DNA from: Kryptolebias marmoratus
Lineage: Eukaryota > Chordata > Actinopteri > Cyprinodontiformes > Rivulidae
NCBI RefSeq assembly: GCF_001649575.2
Contig: NC_051446.1
Coordinates: 24,799,867-24,863,866 of the forward strand
Direction: 5' to 3'
Length of the DNA: 64,000 nucleotides
Numbering within the stretch: position 1 is the stretch's first letter; the number at the start of each line of letters is the position of its first letter. The notes beneath the pieces are model-generated. The model saw nothing but the letters and a program-made list of their open reading frames with translations, made no database searches and was not told the origin of the DNA. Position numbers and translations under genes: made by a program. Shown in pieces: positions 55,901 through 64,000 of this stretch.

Positions 55901-58792
55901 AAATATCTCCTGACCCGCTGGATATCCCGTGACTGCCACAATAACGGCTGCCATAGCAACCGGCACCCCCGGTAAAGCGAGGCATGCTGGGTAATTTGCC
56001 TTCACCTGGAACAGATCTCCAGGGAGACTTTTTTATTTTTTATTTTTTTGTCCTTGAACTGTTTTTCTTCAGTTCCTGCCTGAGGTGGCCTGAATTAATT
56101 ATTCACCATAAAAATACGGTCAAAGTTTAATAAATCCTGCTGCTTTGGTCTTTTCTTCCTCTCATTTAAAACTCCGGTTTCAGACACATAAAGATATATT
56201 TGATTTGTGACTGATGGCTGAAATGGAAGCTGATTTTTCTCGTTTTCAGAGCAGCTGAGGCCGACCTACGAATCATTTAAAGAAACCGGACTTAAACCGG
56301 ATCTTTAAGCTCTTTTTGTTAACAGCAGTTTGTCACAAAGAGACAATTAGCTTGAATTTATAAAAAATAGCAAAGATAAAAACAGAAAATGGTATTTTTG
56401 CACTCAAAGAACTTACAGTAGTTCAATGATTCCCCAAGATTTCAGCTTCTGAGCCACAAATTATTACAACTAAAGTTGACCTTTACAGTTAAAGGAGCCG
56501 TTTTATGTTTCATTGTGCCATTTTGTTTAATTATTTAAGGCAGAAAACATGAAAACTACACGTTCTTGTGTTGACCCATCTCAACCTATTTCATGTTTTT
56601 CCTCATATTTATTGAAAGTTAGTAAAATAAGAAGCTGACTCTGAGATAAATAAATCTTTATGGTTAATTAAAATCTAAATGTCAGATCTGTTTACTTCAA
56701 CTGCTTCAGGTGTCAGGCTTTTATTTTTTGTTATTAGAACTTGCTGTTATTAATACTCTTAGTTTTGGTGCCTTTAAACGTGTTATTTTCCAAAAGACAC
56801 ACAAAACCGCTTTTTTGCTTTCACAATTTGCCTCAAGTTTGCTGGAAACTGTTAGTTTTCTGGTAGATTAAGTTGCTCAAACAGATTTTAGTCCAAATTT
56901 GCAGATTTTGCTGCAGATTTGACGTGCAGCAGGATAATAATTACAATTGCAGGATAATTTAGATATAATTCCTGTTATAAAACAAAGACATTTTGTCATT
57001 ATTCGCTGCAGAAACGTCGCGCACATATTGTAAAACTTTGGTCAGCTGAAGAGCTACAGCTCCTTTTTCCTGCTGTCGGTATAATCTAAAATCGTCTCAG
57101 GTTTGGCCCCGGAGCCATGGGTTGCAGACCCCTGATGTAGCTGAAGCTAACGGTTAAACACGGCCATAACGACGCCACAACCAGCGATTTAATTCTGCTC
57201 ATTTAAGAGTTATACTTTTTGTTTTTTACAACTATTAATCTGTTTTTACACTCAGCAGAGGATGATCCAAGTCTTTGCTGGATCTGTTTTTATTTTTAAA
57301 TACATTATTTTAAGATTCTCTTTATTACTGTAATGGTTTCTTTTTTAGAGCTGAGACTTCTGCTTTTGTTTAGTTTCCTCATTTATTTTAAAAACTCTTC
57401 CCAACATGCTGTCAGGGTCAGGATTCAGGGCTGAAACTGAGTGAAAAAAGCAGCAACAAGTCCAAAAATAAGCTTTCAGAAACCCTGAGAATCTTTAAAA
57501 GATTTAAGAAATTAAAAAAGAAATTAAGAGCTGGTTTAAAACTTCTGCAGATCTTGTTTCATTAGTTCTGCTCGGTGATCACAGCCAACAGAAAAAGTGA
57601 AAAATGTCTAAAATAAATCAGGAAATGATGAAATAATTTGACCATTTCAGCAGAATGAGCTGTAAAAGTCTCTGAAACATCAGGCCTCATGAAGCTAATT
57701 TTTGTTTTTTGTGCAAATTTTTCATGTTTTAACAAACACAAAACAACACGCAGGCTTGGAGGAGGCGTTTCGTTCCACATGGGATCTTGTGACTCGGAGA
57801 TGTGAGCGCCACGAGCTCCTCTGGATGGGGAAGTTTTCCCCTCTCCGTGTGTGTTTCCTGCCTGGGAATTCCGAACGTGACGACAGAAACGCCCGGACAG
57901 AGAGACGACCTTTTCCTGCGCTGAAATTCAGATCAGATTAAAACAGGCAGAAGATAAAATCTGCAAAATCACAACTGCTAAAATAACTATAGTTTGAGTT
58001 AGCAAAGCAGCAGCTAAAAGCTAAAATTAGCATGAGAATAGCTGAAGGTTGAAATATGCTGAAATAACTTTATGTATTTCTACGGGGAGATATTTGGTAG
58101 TTTGATTGCAAAAAGCGTGAACCGATCCGAACCCCCCCGACGAGGGAACGCCAGCAGAACATCATCAGAACCGACCCGGTTCTCCCTTTGCACGTTCAGG
58201 TGGCTGCATGAATACTTTCAGGCGTTTTTCTCTTCTGTAAAACGAGACACCGAGCCTTTAAAACCAGATATTTGCAGATGTTTTGGTGATTCTTGGACTG
58301 GATCAGTTGTTTGTTTCTTCTTGGAGCTCGTGTCGGCGTGCTCGCTGAGGCCCCAGCTGCTCTCGAGCGTCCAGCAGCCCTGCAGCTTTAATGCGGTGTA
58401 AATAAAACATGCGCGTCCCTCGGGGTAGCGTCGGGTCAGAGCTGTAGCAAATCTTGCCTCCTGCTGGTAATGAAGAAGATAACAGTCCAGGTGGTGTACC
58501 TGCAGGTCTGCATGTGGAGACACTGTCGCCCAACGAGCTCGTTCTGCTCAGGATGTTCGACCGGCTGACGGCTGAGCTGCTCGTCGGTTTGGGTGTTTGA
58601 GAAATGACAGGAATGCATATCGCCCGCTGCCTCTCATGCAGGAGTTGAGCCTGAATCATTATGTGGAAACTCAGAGTTTGTGTTGTGAAGCTACAGCTCT
58701 GTAACTTTAAAATTCACCGACTTACGGCCATTTGTGTTTGCTCAGTTAGCTGTGGAAAAGGTTCATCCATTGGTTCATGTGATGTTTTGCTT

Positions 58793-58840
<48 letters not shown>

Positions 58841-61404
58841 CATTATTGGCCTGCATTTGCCTTCAGCAGCGGGCGATATGCATTCTGCCCGGCCTTTAAT
58901 TGGAACAGGTTCTGGCTCGAAAAGCTGCTTCTGATGAGAGAAGAATCGTCCCTTTGTCCTCCTGACTCCAGCTTCTTTAGACCAATCAATCAGTTCCCTT
59001 CCGCTCATTCCTCTGTTTGTTTATGGCGCCGTAAAAAAACACAACCTTTACATTTTTGGCAGTCCGATCTGCTGACGGGGGCAGCCGCTGACTGAGAAAG
59101 AGAAAGGACCAGATAGTCAGGTCTCATTCCTCTCCTGGGCTCCTGCCTGGAAACAGGTGCGTTCTCACCTGTCAGCGGGGGGAATGTGGAAGAAAAGGCT
59201 GCAGCTCTACAGGACGAGGACGTCCCGCAGGAACGGCACGGTTCTGTAAGTCCACTCGGCCCCCAGTGGGGTTTTCAGCTGCAGCCAGAACCGTTTTTTT
59301 GTTAGGATTACAGGACATGATGTCAGGAAGACCTGAGGGATCCTTCTCCTTCAGAAAGGACTCTGCTCTCTTCTTTTAAACGTTTATTCTTAGATGTGTC
59401 GATAAGTTTTATTTAATTAAACTAGAAAAATTACATTTTCACTAAAAACTGAGGTGTTAAAGCTAAAAGGAGCACATCAGCTAAAAGCTTCAAACAAAGG
59501 AAAAATACTTCCTAAAAGCCAAAGGAAGCAATAACTAGAAGTAGAAATATGCAGTAATTTGGTACCTAAACCAGCAAATTAAAATAAATCTGTAAATAAA
59601 TACATTTAGCAGTACTTTGGAGACGAATCTGGCACTTTTCAGCTCAGCGATCTGATGGAGAATCCTAAACAGATAATCTGGTTTTTAACAACTCTGCATT
59701 TATTTCTTTTAGAACTGGAATATTTTCTCAAACTATATGGTGTTAATTTCATTTTTTTTTAGAGTTCAGCTGATCTGATGTGTCCTGTTTTAAAGACTTA
59801 ACATTCTTTGCATTCTGTCTCTCACTGACCGCAGATGTCAGTCTGGATTTATCTGTTTTTATGTTGCTTTTCTTGCTTTAGTGCAGAGCTTTCCAAACAT
59901 TTCAGGTGTGAGACCCCATCTGTTGACTGTTTAAATATCCTAAAATGCTAATAAATCAATTAAACACAAACACAAACAGTCTTAACATTCATTATCCTAT
60001 TTTTTTAATCAATTTATGACAATTATGGTGCAGATATATCATAAAAACAGGTTTTTAATTGTAAGTTGGCATCTGGGTTCTGTTGGTTCAGAAGGTGGAA
60101 CCAGAACCTTTCAGGGATGTCGTTCAGAGGTTCTGTTGAAAGGTGAGGAACAGTTAATATCTTACCTGTCGTAGGTAGCTGTTTGAGCTACCTCAGTTCT
60201 GATCGGACTGATGAGCTAATGGCTAGTTCAAGAGAGACCAGAACCAATGAGGCCATGTTCAACAGGTAAGATGATGACTGTTCTTTCAGACAGACCCACT
60301 CCAGAATAAATTAATCTGTTTTTAGACACTTAAAAGAGCTCATTTTCCCCGGTTTGTTTAAAACCTTCAGTCGTGTTTGTTCTTCCAGATTTAAAACCTC
60401 CTTTTTGTTCTTCATTCAGGGGTTTTCCTCTGAAGCTCAGTCTGTGTGTAAATATATTCACGGCACACAGGAACCATCGCATACCTGTGTTTGCTGCAGG
60501 TTCACTTCTGTCGAAGTGTCACGAAAACAAGTTTGGTCACTTGGAAAGTTCAGCTTTAGATTCTGTCTTAAAACTCCACTCTGGGATTCACAAACATTTC
60601 CCAAATGTGTTCATGAAGCTCCACGTGTGTCGCTCTTCGTCAGACTGAGACGCTTCTGTGGAAGAAATGTCTGATGGTTTTAAATCTGTGTTTTAAATCT
60701 TTTATTGCCTCCGCCGAGGAGGTCATGTTTTCGTTAGCGCTGATTGGTCGGTTTCTGTCTGTCAGCAGGATTATTTTAAAACTGAATGTTGGGGTTGAAA
60801 CAAAAAACAACAGATTAAATTCTGGTTCTGATCGGGATCAAGATCCGCCTCCTTCATTTGTTCAGTGACCCTGTGGCTTTGGTGGAGGTTTGCGCTCGAG
60901 TGTAGTTTATTTTGAAAGGATTATAAAGTGGAAGCTATGGTCACAGCTTTACCGTTTCTGCTCATTCGAGGAGTTTTCTCCAACTTCTTCAGTGTGTGAG
61001 CTGTCCACATCGTGCCTCCGCCTCTTCAGGCTCTCTTCCACCTGCTCCCTACTCTCACTACAGATGTCTTCCGCAAACATCGGGGTCCGCAGGGACTCCT
61101 GCCTGACCTCATCCACCAACAAGTCCAACGTCACTACAAATAAGAACCTGATCCCTGATGTAACCAAACCCATCTGTCACTCCTACCGCACATCTCGCCA
61201 CTCTCTTCTTGTACATGTCCTGCCCTACCCTCCCTACCGTAGGATCTGTATGTTTGCGTGCTGCTGTGCTCCGTCGATGGGAAGTTATAAAATTCCTTCC
61301 TTGTCATTCTAACGGCTTCGTTTCTCTCTCTTCTGCCTTCCAGGGCGGAAAAAACAGAAGTACTGAGTGAAGACCTCTTGCAGGTACTAATGAGCCTTCA
61401 TCGA

Positions 61405-61436
<32 letters not shown>

Positions 61437-63846
61437 CTTCACTCAGTAAAACATCATTAGTGATGTAAAGTATTCAGCCTGCATAAAATGACTTTTTCCA
61501 AATGCTTCTCTGAACTGCCTTCAGGCATCTTTAACGAGCGCTGAAATTGAACTCCTCTCCGAGACAAAAGGCAGAGCGTCGCCGCTGATTGATCCGGGGC
61601 GCGGCGTCCTGATTGATCAGATTAATGACGCCCTCAGAGGCGGCAACCTCGTTTCCGCAGGATCGGTTTAATAACGAGCTGAGAGGCGACGTGTGTTTGG
61701 TTCATAACCTGGAAACAACGTTTGTGTGTCCAACGTGCCGCAGACTCATTTTTATTTTGACAAAACTTCTTTTTGCGTCCTTCAGGTTGAGAAACGATTG
61801 GAGCTGGTGAAGCAAGTTTCCCACAGCACACACAAGAAGCTGACAGCCTGTCTGCAGGGACAGCAGGGCGTGGACGTGGACAAGAAGTCTGTCAGGTCCC
61901 CCTCGGTGAGTTCAGTTCATGCATAGTGGTCACGACAGTGAACAGCTATTTAAAAGCCATTTTCTTTTACCTATACGGCGCTTTATGTTATAACTGCACA
62001 TAAACCACTTAAGAGCACATTACTGCATCGTGCCTGCTGGGACCTGCAGCTCCCCGTGAGGAGGAGCAGGTAAAGACAATGGATGGATGGATGGATCGTT
62101 GGATGGATGGATGGATGGACGGATGGATGGAAGGATGGATGGATGGACGGATGGATGGATGGATGGACGGATGGATGGGTGGGTGGATGGATGGATGGAT
62201 GGATGGATCGTTGGATGGATGGAAGGATGGACGGATGGACGGATGGATGGATCCACTGAAAGTGCAACAAGAAAATAAAAATAAAATTCTTAGTTTTTGC
62301 TCTCAGAAATATAAAATCCTGGCTGAAGGTTTCATAATTCCTGCATGAAAGGGTTAAAGTTAGGTTTAGGGTTAGGCCTAAAGAAGCAGATAAAATAATC
62401 ATAAGCTGATCTGCTGAAATGGGTTTCTGTGGAAAGATTATTACCAATTAATACCTTTTAGCTTAAATATATATAGTTTAAATCTGACTGGACTGACCAG
62501 CTAAAGGCTAGTCTGTACGAGACTGAGACCGAAGTGGATCTTTGTTGCTGTCTTAAAAGACGCCACACATCCTCACTTAAAACCCATTAAACTGACTTTA
62601 AAATAAATCAGAGTTAAGCGTCTCTGTGATGTCCATCAGAGGACAAGGCATCGTCTTGTCTTAGACAACAAACGTTGTGTTTGTCGTCTGTTTCTGTGAG
62701 TTTTTGTGTTTCCAGCGTTAGTCTCAGTTTGCAGAGATGTTTCTGCTCCTTTCTCCGCAGAAGAAGCTTCCTCTCACCACGCTCGCGCAATGTATGGTGG
62801 AGGGCGCCGCCGTGCTCGGGGACGAGTCTCTGCTGGGGTGAGAGCGCACGCTCGGACATCACCCCGCCCCCCCCGCGGCGCCGGGTCTCAGACTTTCATG
62901 CTTTAACTGTTTGTTGCAGGAAGATGCTGAAGCTCTGCGGCGAGACGCAGGACAGACTCGCTCAGGAGCTCGTCTCCTTCGAGCTCACCATCGAGAAGGA
63001 CGTGATCGACCCGCTGTCCGATCTCGCAGAGGTAACCAAACAGAACTTCCTGTTTCCTTTAGACAACACAGCTGCTCAAACCTGACTCAGCACTTCTTAA
63101 ACTGTAATAGTTAAACATTTACTTTCAGTCGTATAAGAGTTTTAAATTATGTAGCGTAAATGAAGGGATTGCATGCTTTTATTTTGGAAATCCACAAAGA
63201 AAAGCATAAAACCAACCATTAAAGTAACATATGATCATTATAAAAAGTAATTCCAGTTACTTACTGGTACTTCTACGTTAATTTTGAAGTCAGCATTTCT
63301 TCCTAATCTAACATTAACATCTGAACGTTGACAAACGTGACAAAAGCAATTATCTCCCAGGGTGATTATCGGGTTGACCCCCGACCCTCACGGGGTCAAA
63401 GGTCACAGGGAGCTCCCATTGATCCGGAACAGAAACCAAGGGCTCAGTTTTTAAATAATTCAGTTAATCTTAAGCCTGAACTACGATCCATGAACTGAAA
63501 AAACATTTTTTCCCGGATGCAATCAGAAAAGCCTCGATGCAGCCGTTGTTGTCGCTGATGCAGTTTTAAGGAGTGAACTTGTTCTTTTTTTGTTAAAACT
63601 TGTCATATTTAGCTCCTGCAGCAAGAACAATTTATTTGTGATGCAAAAAGAGTGAAAATTACATTGAAGCTATGTGCAAAAAATGGAGCAAAAACTCAAC
63701 GCTGCTCATTTTAGTGAATCAGGGACTCGAGTCCAGAGTCGGTTTCTTGAAACTCTGTTTTGTTTCCAGGTGGAAATCCCAAACATCCAGAAACAACGGA
63801 AGCATTTAGCAAAACTGGTCCTGGATATGGACTCTGCACGCACAAG
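41224..63846 (+). CDS. arhgap44: arhgap44 (RICH2), N-terminal exons of the BAR domain, partial
   Basis: Exons in the window: 41224-41276, 61344-61383, 61786-61905, 62761-62837, 62920-63031, 63770-63846; the gene continues beyond the end. They encode about 160 residues: [96 protein letters not shown] and [20 protein letters not shown]. This is the start of an N-BAR domain. [20 protein letters not shown] and KMLKLCGET fit ARHGAP44 rather than ARHGAP17, which has IERRLDTVRS. RICH2 senses membrane curvature through BAR and inactivates Rac1/Cdc42 through RhoGAP, for example in dendritic spines. All splice phases agree. Intron 1 is 20 kb. Exon 3 ends SVRSPS, extra residues relative to human before KKLPL. 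Confidence 0.93.
41512..42010. repeat. (CTGAAG/GCTGCT) repeat with open Ala/Glu frame
   Basis: About 500 bases of GCT and GAA/GCA-type triplets, read [11 protein letters not shown] in one plus frame from an ATG at 41505. The other two plus frames and one minus frame also stay open. A 75-bp block (around 41661-41735) is repeated exactly downstream, offset 75 (GCTCAAGCTG at 41661 and 41736). It lies 230 bases inside arhgap44 intron 1 and is probably a triplet-based minisatellite, not an exon. Confidence 0.85.
42048..42055. promoter_or_regulatory. Palindromic CRE TGACGTCA in arhgap44 intron 1
   Basis: A full eight-base CRE sits about 770 bases downstream of exon 1, just past the CTGAAG repeat. 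It could serve the promoter, but a single motif is weak evidence. Confidence 0.35.
42056..44384 (+). other. arhgap44 intron 1, proximal part, no clear features
   Basis: Mixed-composition intronic DNA. The reading frames are short and unlike known proteins. I see no RNA gene or well-defined mobile element. Confidence 0.5.
44385..44513 (+). mobile_element. LINE 3'-end fragment (fish non-LTR retrotransposon)
   Basis: The stretch TCAGACCCAGAACTCCTCTC, GGCCTGGGAGCGCCTTGAGA and TCTCCCAGGAGGAGCTGGAC matches the highly abundant teleost LINE 3' coding end, whose consensus protein reads about WERLGIPQEELEDVAG. Here the frame is broken, so it is a short, dead fragment. Recognition is from memory of the family. 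Confidence 0.55.
44518..44580 (+). repeat. Dispersed repeat family fragment (YY1-core repeat)
   Basis: GTGGCGGCCATCTTGAATCA followed by GGTTGTCTCTGATGG matches the central block of the family. It abuts the LINE fragment. Confidence 0.5.
45339..45560 (+). repeat. Dispersed repeat family copy (YY1-core repeat)
   Basis: GGAATGCATATCGCCCGCC (45339-45357) is followed about 130 bases later by TGTTGGGGATGACTCTCAGC and TACTACCAAACCAAATTTTAG. Both blocks match the copy at 18276 in order and orientation, with a longer gap between them. Confidence 0.6.
46200..46450. repeat. AGCTAAA / ATTAGCAT simple-repeat stretch
   Basis: Short, imperfect units (AAAGCTAAA, then ATTAGCATAATTAGCATTAG) repeat through 250 bases. 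Similar units occur at 51990-52250 and, reversed, at 53730-54330. Confidence 0.55.
47544..47720 (-). repeat. Dispersed repeat family copy (YY1-core repeat), inverted
   Basis: CATGGGCGCCACAGCCAAGT, then AGTAGCCGAGAGTCATTCAC, and finally TGGCGGGCGATATGCATTCC (47701-47720). This is the inverse orientation of the copies at 18276 and 45339. Confidence 0.55.
48299..48625 (-). repeat. Dispersed repeat family, two adjacent inverted fragments
   Basis: AAGGCGGGCGATAGTG at 48303-48318 is the signature end. TTTAAGATGGCCGCCACAGC and CAGCTGACC occur at about 48403-48430 and again at about 48588-48612, with GTAGCTGAGACTGATCCCAA and CAAAATATCTCATGAACCGC between. Two copies seem nested or tandem. Confidence 0.55.
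50160..50205 (-). repeat. Dispersed repeat family fragment (YY1-core repeat)
   Basis: TTCAAGATGGCCGCCACAGC followed by TAATCAAC is the central block only. Confidence 0.45.
51150..51340 (-). repeat. Dispersed repeat family copy (YY1-core repeat)
   Basis: AAAGATGGCTGCTACAGCTG, then GTAGTAGCTGAGAGTCATCC (about 51238), a second, opposite-strand GGTGGCAGCCATCTTGAT, and GGCGGCGGGCGATATGCAC (51320-51336). The mix of orientations suggests two overlapping insertions. Confidence 0.55.
51474..51498. repeat. (TG)n microsatellite
   Basis: About 12 uninterrupted TG units in arhgap44 intron 1. Confidence 0.95.
51990..52250. repeat. AGCTAAAAG repeat with a 91-bp tandem duplication
   Basis: GCTAAATTATTAGTGACTCT at 52050 recurs as GCTAAATTATTAGTCACTCT at 52141, and the flanks match across about 91 bases. 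The whole stretch consists of AAAAGCTAA and TAGCTAAATGTAGC units. Confidence 0.75.
52919..52949. repeat. (TG)n microsatellite
   Basis: About 15 TG units in arhgap44 intron 1. Confidence 0.95.
53052..53237. repeat. Compound (TGTGTCTC)n / (TG)n repeat
   Basis: Alternating TGTGTCTCAGTGTGTCTCTG units for about 185 bases. All three plus frames stay open and read as Cys/Val/Ser-rich nonsense. Confidence 0.9.
53730..54335. repeat. TTTTAGCTA-type repeat array with an embedded tRNA-like fragment
   Basis: CTACTTTTAGCTTTTAGCTA and CTAGCCTTTTGTTACTTTTA units recur across about 600 bases. They are the reverse-complement form of the AGCTAAAAG repeats at 51990-52250. A tRNA-like piece interrupts the array at 54159-54253. 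Confidence 0.65.
54159..54253 (+). mobile_element. tRNA-derived SINE-like fragment
   Basis: GAATCCTGAGGTTGCAGGTT and CGAGCCC form an anticodon-to-T-arm-like segment with a good pol III B box (GGTTCGAGCCC, 54197-54207). The downstream sequence GGGGCAAATCCGGCGTAAAA resembles the tRNA-unrelated part of teleost repeats. An A box and a full cloverleaf are not visible, so it is not a functional tRNA gene. Confidence 0.45.
54960..55090 (-). repeat. Dispersed repeat family copies (YY1-core repeat)
   Basis: AAAATGGCCGCCACAACCAG with CTGACC (about 54979) is followed by GTAGTAGCTGAAAGCGCCAT, then CAAGATGGCTGCCGCAGCCA with GCTGACCC (about 55062). Two core blocks lie within 110 bases. Confidence 0.5.
55091..58600 (+). 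other. arhgap44 intron 1, distal part, no gene seen
   Basis: Mostly AT-rich intron. One ZNF143-like GGCATGCTGGGTAATTTG lies at 55981-55998. Short repeat-family traces occur (GCAAAATATCTCCTGACCCG near 55898). I see no coding exon or RNA gene. Confidence 0.5.
58608..58630 (+). repeat. Dispersed repeat family terminal fragment
   Basis: AGGAATGCATATCGCCCGCT is the family's terminal signature. A second signature in the opposite orientation (GCGGGCGATATGCATTC) lies at 58869-58885, with a CA microsatellite between. Confidence 0.55.
58795..58839. repeat. (CA)n microsatellite
   Basis: About 22 CA units in arhgap44 intron 1. Confidence 0.95.
58866..58886 (-). repeat. Dispersed repeat family terminal fragment
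   Basis: GCAGCGGGCGATATGCATTC is the inverted partner of the fragment at 58608-58630. Confidence 0.55.
59184..59245 (+). other. Possible alternative first exon of arhgap44
   Basis: ATG at 59184 opens [20 protein letters not shown] and runs to TTCT|GTAAGT, a good donor, at 59245/59246. It ends in phase 2, the same phase as exon 1, so it could splice to 61344 in frame (reading on as [13 protein letters not shown]). There is no homology support; one in three random donors would match. Treat as a weak candidate. Confidence 0.15.
60949..61245 (-). pseudogene. Decayed LINE reverse-transcriptase fragment
   Basis: The minus strand reads [20 protein letters not shown] and [20 protein letters not shown]. 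It resembles the RT catalytic region of abundant fish LINEs, where the consensus is about [20 protein letters not shown]. The first catalytic Asp of the FADD box is Glu here (FAED), and the frame is short and lacks the rest of ORF2. It is a dead fragment in arhgap44 intron 1, 100 bases before exon 2. Confidence 0.75.
61406..61434. repeat. (GT)n microsatellite 22 bases after arhgap44 exon 2
   Basis: About 14 GT units start 22 bases beyond the exon 2 donor. Confidence 0.95.
62079..62252. repeat. (ATGG)n microsatellite, imperfect
   Basis: About 43 ATGG units with GACGG, AAGG and TCGT interruptions. It follows GTGAGGAGGAGCAGGTAAAG, which resembles the 3' end of fish LINEs that typically end in (ATGG)n. 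All frames stay open as Trp-Met-Asp-Gly or Pro-Ser-Ile-His repeats, which are not proteins. Confidence 0.92.
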
Positions 63847-63871
63847 GTGAGCGTTTCTGTGAAGGACAACC

Positions 63872-64000
63872 CTGGTCCTCAGGACCTCTGTCCTCAGGGC
63901 TTCTGTCCTCAGGACCTCTGTCCTCAGGGCTTCTGTCCTCAGGACCTCTGTCTTCAGGACCTCTGTCCTCAGGCTTCTGTCCTCAGGGCTGCTGTCCTCA
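63872..64000. repeat. 15-bp minisatellite (GGACCTCTGTCCTCA) running off the window
   Basis: Units GGACCTCTGTCCTCA and GGGCTTCTGTCCTCA alternate at least eight times, starting 25 bases after the exon 6 donor and still continuing at the last base. Confidence 0.9.

Noticed and set aside
61983..62447. Pro/Ser/Ile/His and Trp/Met/Asp/Gly repeat frames
   Set aside because: They translate the (ATGG)n microsatellite.

Overview
The window is vertebrate nuclear DNA. It has GT-AG introns, long AT-rich noncoding stretches, CpG-rich promoters, many microsatellites and fragments of fish-type transposons. Protein matches to human genes are strong, but introns are compact and the repeats are teleost-like, so I infer a ray-finned (teleost) fish; I cannot name the species.

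Layout. (1) 38-288, +: the last coding exon of a fibrosin/AUTS2-family gene (fbrs), followed by its 3' UTR. (2) About 2.5-32.6 kb, +: srcap, the SNF2-family ATPase that drives H2A.Z deposition. I traced about 33 exons with consistent splice phases to a stop at 31907-31909. The chain holds an unusually large 2.8-kb exon near the N-terminus, the HSA domain, acidic segments, split ATPase lobes, the post-ATPase region, and a 4-kb terminal exon with AT-hooks. (3) 33.3-38.8 kb, -: a complete ten-exon stx4 (syntaxin-4, 297 aa), convergent with srcap. (4) 41.2 kb to the window end, +: the 5' part of arhgap44 (RICH2 BAR/RhoGAP protein). Its exon 1 is separated from exon 2 by a 20-kb repeat-rich intron, and exons 2-6 are present.

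The order fbrs-srcap-stx4 matches human 16p11.2. ARHGAP44 is on another human chromosome (17p), so its position here marks a rearrangement.

Noncoding highlights: a perfect 20-bp palindrome containing TCTCGCGAGA at the srcap promoter; a 37-copy, 30-bp minisatellite in a srcap intron in which every copy carries an ETS consensus and which shows a 150-bp higher-order period; an hAT-like transposon with an 8-bp target duplication around an assembly gap; a dispersed repeat family with a YY1-like core and a GGCGGGCGATATGCAT signature, seen more than ten times; a coding Pro/Asp minisatellite in srcap; an Ala/Glu (CTGAAG) repeat beside the arhgap44 promoter; and ZNF143-, CRE- and E2F/ETS-like sites at promoters or in introns.

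The genes are not a pathway. They are a chromatin cluster (fbrs, srcap) beside a membrane-traffic SNARE (stx4) and a Rho-GAP.
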